This document shows positions 11,330 through 21,849 of a stretch of DNA of 64,000 bases, piece by piece. The stretch covers positions 417,409 to 481,408 of the forward strand of contig QANU01011207.1 of the NCBI GenBank assembly GCA_003254905.1. The letters run 5' to 3'. A program made the position numbers and the translations under genes. Below the pieces are notes generated by a model. That model ran no database searches, had not been told where the DNA came from, and worked only from the letters and a program-made list of their open reading frames with translations. The DNA is from Nissolia schottii. Its lineage: Eukaryota; Streptophyta; Magnoliopsida; Fabales; Fabaceae. Within the stretch, counting starts at the first letter, position 1; every line of letters starts with the position of its first letter.

Positions 11330-13685
11330 TAGCTTCCGAAAGTTCGTTGGGACGAAGAAGAAGAGAAGAAGAACTACGGTTATAAATATGACACATCAAG
11401 GAGAGAGAAACACATCTTCATCTTGGGTTGGGTTGGGTCGGGTCGGGTCCGACAGCCTTGCATTGGTCTAACAATCTGGGTATATGGGTTTTGAAAAAAA
11501 TAATCCACCAAAAACTAAATATGGCTTGGTTTGGTGTTTAATTCGAATCTGAAAAATGTTAAGGGGGCGTTTTTTGGGTCTCTCGTAAAATTTAAGGGTG
11601 CCTTGTAAGGTTCTTTCGTTAGAACCCATGTTTTTATCAAGATGTTGATATCTCCTTATACTTAAATACGTAAATGGTTTAAATTCAATATAAGTAATTT
11701 TATTTAGTATGACATTTGGCTTAATCATAATCATAGACACCATAGCAAAATAAATTTACTCTAACAGTAACTTAACTCGTAATCTATTATTTGATTTGAA
11801 TTTTTTTTAAATCATGATTTACCCATCAATCAAAATCAAGTCCAATTACAAGTTATGATAATATTTAAGTAAAGTTATGAGTTGGATGAGTTAATTTTTC
11901 TCACATAAAATTGCTTATGTCACATTTTATTAATTATGAAGTGGTTAATAGAGTTCCACTGACTGCGTCATAACAAAAAAAAATTTAGAGACATAAACTA
12001 AATTTGAGACATTTCTCAAAGATTCAAAACATATTTAAGTCAAAAGAATCTTAATATGAAATTACTTTTACTTCACTTATCATGAAGGGGGCCATAGAAA
12101 GGTGAGGGCAAATTATGCAAAATGAGAGGGTGTCATATATTTTTCAGTCCAATTATTGTACACCCAAAAAATGAATTGATGCTTGTGCATATTTACAGTT
12201 TTAAATACATAAATAAATAATATTAAATACAAGCATGATTGTGCACGCACAAAATATAAAAAATAATCATTATTAAACACATAAACTAATGAATATTAAA
12301 CATATGCGTGTCCGTACATACATAAATGTTCGATGACAATGTTTATTTCTCTGTTTTATAATGTTTATTTTTATATTTTATAATTTTTGTTTCTCTTTGA
12401 GGGTACATGTTAATTTTTTTGAATGTGCAACTATTATTTTTTAATAATTTCATTGAATATTATGGGAATTCAATGTAATTTATCCTTAAATCATTAATAC
12501 ATTGAGGTAAAAATAACTCACGCTTGACTCGGTCTCGTCCATAACAGAGAGAGGAATCGCCCCCGGGAGTGTGCAGTTGCACACATGCACGTCGATCACG
12601 TGAAAGTGTCACGCACAAAATCCCAACCACAAGATTGGCACCAGCCACAGCCAATAATAATGTTTATTTATTTGATGATATGTCGAACCATCAAAGGCCC
12701 CAGCATGTTATCACCTTCCACCCTGAAGATTGAAAATTCAGCAATATTTATTTATTTTATTTTGCAATTTAGTTTACAACTCAGCATAAGAATGATAATA
12801 ATAATAATAAATAATAAATAAATAAAACTAGAAAAAGACCAACTATGTTCTCTTTCACACATCAGAGATGCTCCTCCGAGGTCGTGTTCAAACGATTATG
12901 ATAACCTACGACATTGTCAGACTTTCTGTGTCTCCAATGAAAGTTTCTCTCTTTGAGTTATGGGCTTGTTTGATCCTTTAGTCAACGTTGAGATTTGGTG
13001 ATGATGTGCATCTTACCCTTTTCACTCTATATCTTCATCGTTGCTTGATCTTGTTGAGTCTTTTCCCCCAATGCAAAATTTGTGATCAAATGATCAGTAA
13101 TCATCGTTGGATCATGCTTCATCATCACTCTCCAAGTTATTAGAATGCATATACGTTCACAATTTTGATATTTATATATATTACATGCCCCCTTCACAGA
13201 AATTTTGGCACAGTTTTCTTAGATTCTCTAAATTGTATATTTGTTGTGTTTCTCTAGTCCCTTTGTGATTTGCATGTGTTGTTGTTGCAGGACAATCTGT
13301 TAGATGCTTATTTCCACTACAACTGTTGTTCATTTCCCTTAGTTTCTTTGCTATTCATTGTGATTGTGGCTCAATTTTTTTTCTTCTGCCACTCAATTGT
13401 ATAATTGGAGCCATCTCCCCATACTTTTGAAAAAAGCTTTTAATTTCATGCAACTATGGTTTCTGATCAATATTAGATCCGAAATTGTTTCAATCTGTAT
13501 ATTCTCCAGAAAAAGCCTCTTCGCTCGCTTGTTGGAGTAAGGCTGCGCACAACTATTCTCCCCAGATACTATCTTTCTATTTATGTATATTCCACTAATT
13601 GTACAATTTCCACTTTTGATGTTCATATTTTGATTCCGAATAAGAAAGTCATTGCCTTAAAGGAAAATTGTGCAAAACCTAGAGA
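11330..13685. other. Intergenic region and lipase upstream region
   Basis: This 2.3-kb stretch separates the divergent eL36 pseudogene and the lipase gene. It is AT-rich with no supported gene. A perfect G-box CACGTG at 12597-12602 and a simple ATAATAATA/AATAAATA run near 12795-12830 are the only distinct marks. The last several hundred bases, pyrimidine-rich, probably contain the lipase promoter and 5' UTR. Confidence 0.4.
12597..12602. promoter_or_regulatory. G-box (CACGTG)
   Basis: A palindromic CACGTG within TCACGTGA, 1.1 kb upstream of the lipase start codon. G-boxes bind bZIP and bHLH factors; the distance makes a role at this gene uncertain. Confidence 0.3.
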
Positions 13686-16579
13686 ATGTCAATCCTGTGT
13701 GGAGTTCCTCTTGTTGAGTGTGTGTACTGTCTGGCCTGTAGTCGTTGGGCTTGGAAACGATGCCTCCGGACCGCAGGCCATGACAGCGAGAGTTGGGGCC
13801 TAGCTGCGGCCGAAGAATTCGAGCCTGTCCCTCGCCTTTGCCGCTACATCTTAGCTGTGTATGAAGATGATCTTAGGAAGCCTCTTTGGGCGCCTCCCGG
13901 CGGATATGGAATCAACCCAGACTGGCTAATACAAAAGAAGATATACAAGGACACGCGTGGCCGGGCGCCGCCGTATATTCTGTACATTGATCATGATCAT
14001 GCAGATATAGTTCTTGCCATTAGGGGTCTGAATCTGGGAAAGGAGAGTGACTATGCAGTCCTATTGGACAACAGATTGGGGAAGAGGAAGTTCGATGGAG
14101 GGTATGTTCACAATGGCCTGCTGAAGGCTGCAGGGTGGGTTTTGGATGCTGAATGCGAGGTTTTGAAGGAGTTGCTTGTGAAGCACCCGAATTACACGCT
14201 CACTTTTGCAGGACATTCGCTCGGATCGGGAGTGGCGGCAATGTTGAGCATGGTGGTGGTGCAGAATGGAGACAGGCTTGGAGATATTGAGAGGAAGAGG
14301 GTCAGGGGCTATGCTATCGCCCCTGCTAGGTGTATGTCGCTGAATTTGGCAGTGAGATATGCGGATGTCATCAACTCTGTGGTGCTGCAGGTAACTTTTA
14401 TCATAATCTTCTTTGTTTTATTTCGTTGGTTGAAGCATCTTATGTAACTTCTTGACCAAATCTCGAACGCCTAAATCATATATAAAGTAATTGAAAGTAC
14501 TAGTTATCAATTGTTGGAAAACACACCCAATCCATCCTGTAAACTTAAGTCCGAAATCGATCGAAAGTCTTAAATTTCCATCTGTCAATGTTTATGTTGT
14601 TCTTACTTTGTGTATAAAGAAGATAATTACATTTTGCTAAAGGAATAAAAAATGTTGAATATAGTCCTAATTCTAGAACCTTAAAATACAATGTATAATC
14701 TTTTTCGTGCTTAAATCTATAACTTCGATTTTGCTCTTTTGGAGAATTTGTTGGCAATATGTCAAAGGTACAGATATCTATGCACAAATTTCTGTTTTCT
14801 GGATGATTTCGCCTTAAGGTTTCATAGTGTTAACAATCAAGCTTGCTTTATCTGCAGGGATATTTATGTAGTAATTGGTAGTCTGCATTTTCAAAACTAT
14901 TATATCCTCAGTGGCAGCTTTCAGTCAGAGAGATGAATGAACTCTTTCATGAGTTTATCTTAATAGAGAAACAATATATCTAGGGCATGCATGAGTATTA
15001 GTATGTTTTATATGGAACATAATGAATTAGCTGATAATTTGTTCTCGTGAGATGCATGCTAAATCTTCTACTTCGAAGTTAACAGCTCTTCATACCTTGA
15101 TCAGGATGATTTCTTACCAAGGACAGCCACTCCATTGGAAGATATATTCAAGTCGGTTTTCTGGTATGTCTTAAGGATCTGAATAATAGTAGCTCTCTTG
15201 CTATCTATACAAGGCCAGAGAATGTTTTAGCATGCTGAAGTCTGTTGCATGTTCAATCTCCTTCTCATCTCCACTTCAAGTTTAAAAATAACTTGGTATG
15301 ATTAACGAATGAAAGCCTGATTTCTGCGAGACAATTTTATTTTAAAAGGCTTATGCTTAGTTAATAGAAGGTTATTGCGTTCCACCAATAGCATAATTAG
15401 CAACACTCTATACTCGTGGGGGAAAATACTTCATTGATAATTGACACTCATACTATGATGAGGTGATGCGCCAGAAGTTAGTTATTTTAATGTTTTCATG
15501 GTAAGATAATTTGTACTGACAAAAATGTTTTCTGTGGCCGGCAGTTTGCCATGCCTATTGTGCATGAGGTGCATGAGGGATACATGTATATCAGAGGAGA
15601 GGATGCTCAAAGATCCAAGGAGACTCTACGTACCGGGTCGCCTCTATCACATTGTCGAGAGAAAGCCATTTAGGTATGATTAGGTAGACCAAGCTTACCT
15701 ATTCTTTATGCTGAATTCTAACTGCATTTTTGGAACGCATATGTTTATTCTCCGGTTTCTTTCCTAGTAAAATATATTAACATGGTTGCAGTAAAAAGAC
15801 GATGTGTTACATGAAATCTTGAACATATGTTATATGCAGAATGGGAAGGTTTCCCCCAGTTGTAAGGACAGCAGTGCCTGTAGATGGAAGATTTGAGCAT
15901 ATAGTCCTTTCCTGTAATGCCACATCTGATCATGCCATTATTTGGATAGAGAAAGAAGCCCAAAGGGCTATGGATGTAAGTATCTCAAGGCTCAACTTTG
16001 TAATTGTTTAGTGTGTAGTGGGGGAAGTAAGGGTTTGTTTGGTTTCTGTTTCTATTTCTTATTTTCTTTTTATGTTTTCAATACGTTTGGTAATAACAAC
16101 TTGCATCTCGATACTATATCTCCCTTCAATGGCAAGAATTAGCAAGGAGCTTTTAATTAATCTTTTTCTTCCTTCTCCTTCAAGCTATATATATTTCAAC
16201 AAATTATCAAGTATAAGGAATGAGGTTCCTTTGCCACTTGTGTTTCTATCGACTGCAGCTGATACTGGAGAAAGATCATACCATGGAAATCCCCGCGAAG
16301 CAAAAGATGGTGCGGCAGGAAACATCAACTCGGCACAAAGAAGAGCATAGAGCAGCACTACAAAGGGCTAAAACATTAGATGTTCCTCATGCTGACACGC
16401 CGCCATCCGAATACGGCACTTTCGATGAAGAAGAAGGAGATGAGAGTTCAAGAATGTTGAAGGGCAATTCTTCTTCTTTTGGTGCAGCTACAAAAAGCAA
16501 GGCTGTTGAGAGCTGGGATGAGTTGATCGAGCGACTCTTTGATAAGGATGAGCATGGCCACATGGTGCTGAAGAAATAA
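13686..16579 (+). CDS. Class 3 lipase with Lipase3 N-terminal domain (calmodulin-binding heat-shock-protein-like)
   Basis: A predicted alpha/beta-hydrolase that would hydrolyse acyl esters such as mono- or diacylglycerols. Five exons, 13686-14390, 15105-15163, 15545-15673, 15840-15975 and 16259-16579, give 449 residues in consistent phase. The N-terminus is the conserved Cys-rich leader of this plant group (MSILCGVPLVECVYC) followed by the FEPVPRLCRYILAVYEDD block. The nucleophile elbow GHSLG is at residues 176-180 with Ser178 as the predicted nucleophile, in the order typical of Lipase_3. Exon 3 adds a Cys-rich stretch (CLPCLLCMRC). The C-terminus is acidic and Ser-rich, ending in HMVLKK. 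A polyadenylation signal AATAAA lies at 16775-16780. Members of this group have been described as calmodulin-binding heat-shock proteins; substrate and location are not shown by the sequence. Confidence 0.92.
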
Positions 16580-17473
16580 TAATGGGAAATTATGTCACTT
16601 TTGGAAAGATATGAATACATGTTATGAAAAAGGCAAAATTAGTTCATTCTTTTGTGATTTTCTCTATGTGTAATTGTAGCTCAGATATGCAACTAGCAAT
16701 GAAGGTTAATGAATTTGTTTCAAGATGTTGATTGTAGGGAATCAACTTCATGTACGTAATGAACCTCACGATTAAATAAAAGATCTAAGTCTCTAAGATG
16801 CAATGTGTATGATGAATGTATCAAATTGTGTGTAGTGATCTTTTTTCTTTTTTTTACATTTAATATAAGCGTAAACACTTAATGATGAGTTTAAACTTGA
16901 TCCAGGGTAGTGTGAATTTTTTACACTGATCTCTTGATATATCAACACACACATCATTAAAAAGAGTTTCATGTGTAATGTAATGCTTATAACATGTAAG
17001 CTTATATAATAATTTACAATGCATAAATAAATGATAGTATGAAGAAATTTATAGTGATGATAGATCAAAACCAAATCCCCAAAGTAACAAGTGGCTTCAT
17101 TTTAATTATCATATATTCATCTTGTTAATTTTTTTAAATTGATTTATTAGAAGAAATATTTCACTTTCTTAAATTTTTTTTTCCAAATGTGAAAAATGGG
17201 GAAAAAATGAATTCAATAGATAAAATGAAAATGGAAAGAGAAATAGAAAAAAAAGAGAGAGTAAAATGAGGTAATTTGGGGGAGAATGATAATAAAAAGC
17301 ATAAGCAACCACCAGCAGCTTATTAGCAACACTGCAACAGTATGCACCTCACAGAAACAGAAGCATGAACGAATGAATCGCGTTTGATGAATCACTTTTT
17401 CCTTCTTTTTCTTTTTTTGCGCTGATCTCGAATCCCGTTCCACGTTTTCTTCTTCTTCTACTTCAAAAAACCT
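16580..17473. other. Intergenic region, lipase 3' UTR and P4H-like promoter
   Basis: The lipase 3' UTR runs to about 16800. The rest is AT-rich with no recognisable gene. A T/C-rich tract at 17396-17460 immediately precedes the start codon of the next gene and is probably its 5' UTR. Confidence 0.4.
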
Positions 17474-20240
17474 ATGGCCTCTTTTTCTCTTCCTCTCACT
17501 CTGTTCCTCGTGCTTTCGCTGCTTCTCGCTACCTCCTTCTCCGATAGGTAAATTTACGAAAACGCCACTCCTCGCTCTTCGCCAATTTTGCATGATTTTG
17601 TCAAATTTAGATAAAAATTGAATTGCTTTTGTTAATGACTTTTACAAATCAGAATGCTGATTGATGTTGTGGTTGTTGATTTTGCATTAGCAGCAGGAAA
17701 GAACTGAGGAACAAGGGTTTGTTGTTGTTGAGGCAGCAAAATGCATCACATGTGTTAGGCCACTTAGTTAATCCCAACAGAATTGATCCATCACGTGTTG
17801 TTCAAATCTCTTGGCGACCAAGGTCAGGTACTCTCTACAACTTCCTCTCTTAAAATCATTTGTCATATAGTAGATAATTAATCTCTTTGTGGAATTATTG
17901 TGTTTAGTTTCTAATTTAATGCATGCAAATCTTCTACAGTATTGTATAATTTAATTTAAGAGTTTAATTATTATACACTGAGAAAAAAAATTTATACAGA
18001 TATCTAATTATGTATTGTCAAAAGTGTTTGACTCTTAACTATTTCAGAAGTCTTAACTCATAACTATCTTAGAAGTCACACATATGATGCTATATATTGG
18101 TTGACACTTGACACAGTAAATTATTTTTTGCTAACAATGTGTCAAAATTAATTTCTGTATTATATACTTTAATTTGTTTAACCATTTACTTGCTGTTTCT
18201 TTAATGGTTTTGGTTTCTAAACTCTGATGTTTGCACCTGTTGCTACAGAGTCTTTCTATACAGAGAGTTTTTGTCTGCTAAGGAGTGTGACTACCTAATT
18301 TCTTTGGTATGATTCTGCTTTCGTTGCTTTTCATGATGGATCCTAGTACTTGGGCTGGTCTTTGATTTTTTGTATTTTCTTTTTCCCATTTTTTCATTGG
18401 GGTGCTAAGGCACATGATGTGAAAGAAAAATCCTCAGGGAATGATGGCCATTCAAAGGATGTTTCTGCGAAGGGGAAGCTTACATCTGAAACTTCATTGG
18501 ATGTTGAAGTGAGTTGAATTTTTTCCCTACCTAGTTGGATGGCTTAGGCACTACCAAATTATTAGGTTCTACTCTAAGTCACTAGCTATAGCTTGGACTG
18601 TGTTTCTCTAACTTCAATTTGGGTTGATTTTCATGTTTTTCATTGTTATCACCTATGGTGAAATGTTGTGTGTGTTTTAGTGTTTTAATTTAAGAGAAGT
18701 GTAAGATATCGAGAGTTAAAATGGATTTACCTCCTCTAAAAATCTTGTCTACTGGATATTCCTCATGCAGGCCACTGTAAGAATAATTTAAACTAAGCCA
18801 ATTTGAAGGATTTCTGAATGATAAAGAATTTTTCTGCACTTTTTAGAGATATAAACCATTCTTGGGTTTTCACCACATAGCTTTAGCTTGTCCATGTGTA
18901 TCTATTCATATATACTTTGTCTTACTGCTTGCACTTCCGCTAGCTCTAACTATAAGCTTAAAAGTGTGTAAAATATCCTTATATTAGGACTCTTTAAGAA
19001 TTTTCATCCCTATTCAATGTTTCTATTATGCCAAACTTGAAGTCATTTTCAAAATTGGTTTTCATTGTGATGAAATTGCTACAGCCAATGTATAATTGCT
19101 TGTTATTTTAAGCTTACTGCTTGACCACGAACAGTTCATTACTATTATAGGCATGATGTTGTGGACATTGTTATGACGACATTCTACATTGATTTAGGAT
19201 GATATCCTTGCAAGGATTGAAGAAAGAATCTCCGTTTGGACTTTCCTTCCTAAAGGTATCTATTCGGTCAGTCCAAGCCAGTATTTTTTCTGCCTGTGTT
19301 CTGTGATACACAGTCTAATCTATTGGTTCTCTTGTTTGTTAATCATTTCCACTAGAGAACAGCAAGCCTTTGCAGGTCATGCATTATGAGCTTGATCAGG
19401 ATGGGCAGAACTTAGACTATTTTACAAACAAAACCAAATTGGAATTGAATGGACCTTTAATGGCAACAGTTATTTTATATCTCTCAAATGCAACACAAGG
19501 GGGACAAATTCTCTTTCCTGAATCAGAGGTGAGTGAGGTTACTCTAGAGTTTTTTCTTCTAATGTGCTATTTAGGGTCTCTTTGGTTTTTGTTTTTCATT
19601 TTCTGTTTTCAATTGTAATTACACAATTGCCACATTGTTTTTAATCAGTTTCTTGTTTTTAGGATTTTTTTAGGATCTTGTGAAGGAAACACTAAAAAAA
19701 TATTTGTTTGTTTTTACTATTTCCTTTACTAAACCCCGAAAACAGGAAATAGAACAAAGACAATGTGATAGTTTTGTAGCTAAAATTGAAAACAAGAAAC
19801 AAAAACATAAACCAAACAGACTTCTATTTTTTCACTTGGTTATGGACTTCTCTTTATTATTTAATCATGCTGAATTGTATTCTCAGCCCAAGAGTAGCAG
19901 CTTCTCTGATTGTAGAGAAAGTAGCAAGATTCTCCAACCAGTAAAAGGGAATGCAATTCTGTTCTTCTCCCTTCAGCCAAGTGCATCTCCTGACAAGAGT
20001 AGCTTACATGCTAGATGCCCTATCCTTAAGGGGGATATGTGGTCTGCAATTAAATTCATTTATGCAAGATCAATTAGTGGAGGGAAGGTCTCAACCATAG
20101 CAGATGGTGGTGAATGCATTGATGAGGATGACAATTGTCCAGCTTGGGCAGCCATTGGAGAATGTCAAAGAAATCCTGTGTACATGATTGGCTCTCCAGA
20201 TTATTATGGTACATGTAGGAGAAGTTGTAATGCATGCTGA
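17474..20240 (+). CDS. Prolyl 4-hydroxylase-like protein with C-terminal ShKT domain, first iron ligand missing
   Basis: Seven exons, 17474-17547, 17691-17822, 18249-18306, 18410-18508, 19198-19255, 19356-19528 and 19887-20240, give 315 residues. The N-terminus is a hydrophobic signal or anchor segment (about residues 5-22), as in plant ER/Golgi prolyl 4-hydroxylases that modify cell-wall proteins. Recognisable family blocks are WRPRVFLYREFLSAKECDYL, RIEERISVWTFLPKEN, LMATVILYLSNATQGG and LHARCPILKGDMWSAIKF (His239, Lys254). The iron-binding HxD is altered: the segment reads GQNLDYF, so the expected His is Asn159 while Asp161 remains, and a few residues before it appear deleted. Residues 275-315 form a six-cysteine ShKT domain. 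The exon 2 acceptor is a CAGCAG tandem site. AATAAA lies at 20503-20508. It may be a non-hydroxylating family member; the fold assignment is secure, activity is not. Confidence 0.88.
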
Positions 20241-21600
20241 TCACAAGTTGATTAAAAACTTTCTGCTTATACAAATTTTTTTGTGTTATGTTGAGGACAA
20301 GACTTGGTTGATGCTTTTGATTTAGAGTTCCTGCTAATTACCCTCTTCCCATGATCGTGTTTTTGTGGATTGCTTTTGAGAAATACATGTGGAAGTTGGA
20401 ACTATGGATTTGTAAAGAAAAATTACCTTAGGTGCTTCTGAGCTGCTCATCTTGTGGTGCTCAATGTTGTATTAGAATTGATACAATTAACTTAGAAGGG
20501 TGAATAAAGGGAGAGGTATTCTTCTTCAAAGCTTTAAAATCCTTTTTCCTAAACTAAGAAAAATAACTTCCATTCTTTGCATTTTCTCACTTAAAACATC
20601 CAAATAAAAATAAATATATTTTCCTCCGCTTCATTTCCCACTTTTCAGTCAAACATGCAATAAGGTGGTGATATTTTATCATCAAACTAAATTTATTTGT
20701 AATTGCTTTGTAATAATATATGATTTTTAATTGAGTGATGTTTATGATTCTTTTATAAAAAGAAGTTGCGAAACAACTTTACTTCAAAATAAAATTAGGT
20801 TAGTTCGTTCTTTGTATGGATTAACACTTGGGAATACAATTAATTTTTCTTTTGGTCTTGGGTAAAACAAAATAGACGGAAAATAACTGACCAATACATA
20901 AAGGGTGTCTATAATAACCAATTTTAATTTTTTTGTTCGTTTATTCCAAACATTTTCATTCTCACTGAATTATGAAAATGAGTAAGTTTTACCCAAAGAT
21001 TAATTATTATAAAAGTTTGTTTTGTGAGGGGAAATTCAAATAGTTTTTCTTTAGCTATTTATATTAAAGGAATAGTCTCTCTTAACATGGGAATATTCTT
21101 TCTCAACAATGGGAATGAAAATTTTCATATGTAATTTTCATAAGATAAAATTATGTGTAATTTTCTATCATCAATTTTTTTATTGTTTATGTATGTACAA
21201 CTCACATTTTAATTTAATAGTAGAATATATTACACATAATTTTATCACATAAAAATTATACATGAGAATATTTATTTTTCTCTTAACACAAATTACTACA
21301 TTTTCCTGGCTTGAAGTAGGGTTTGTTCAAGATATTTGTAAACTTAGTAGCATTATAACTATTTTGAAATTTTCATACCCATTTAACATGAAATAACACA
21401 AGTCATTTATTACTAAAAGGTAAAATTTTAGTCAATATAAAAATCAATAAATTATGAGCCACAATATTTTATATCCTATGAATATAAAACACAGTCCTAT
21501 CACTTTTTTCCGCAAAACTCACAATTTAGTGCAATGACTTGGACCCAAAAATAAAATAAAATGTTATAGCGTACCATGGAAGTGTCCCAAAATTAAAAAT
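20241..21600. other. Intergenic region between P4H-like and kinesin genes
   Basis: 3' UTR to about 20520, then over 1 kb of AT-rich sequence with no gene. Segments around 21080-21300 contain related TGGGAATA/ATTTTCATATGTAATTTTCAT-like pieces on both strands, possibly a degraded MITE, but no clean ends were found. Confidence 0.4.
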
Positions 21601-21622
21601 CAAAGAAACTAAAAAAAACCCT

Positions 21623-21675
21623 TATATAAGGGGAGCGCGAGAAATAATTTTAAAATATCGTAGTTCGAACGGCTA
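21623..21675 (+). promoter_or_regulatory. Kinesin promoter: TATA box and MSA-like element
   Basis: TATATAA is at 21623-21629. TCGAACGGCTA at 21665-21675 matches the mitosis-specific activator consensus YCYAACGGYYA at 10 of 11 positions, including the AACGG core bound by three-repeat MYB factors. The site lies about 180 bp before the kinesin start codon. G2/M-phase expression is inferred from the motif and gene family. Confidence 0.5.
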
Positions 21676-21849
21676 CTTCCAAACAGCAGCAGCTAGCCAG
21701 CTACTTCTCTTATCACTCTCTGTCTCTCTCCCTTCCTCAAAATCAACACCACACTACTCTTCACTCTCATATTTTGCGTTTCTTCTCCCGTTGATTTCAG
21801 TTCCAGATCCTAATTGTAATTTGGATCCCCCTGGTTTTCTCCATTTCCA

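Noticed and set aside
17213..17593. 126-codon minus-strand open frame
   Set aside because: It is antisense to the P4H-like first exon and its pyrimidine-rich leader; the charged and Phe-rich translation reflects low-complexity DNA.
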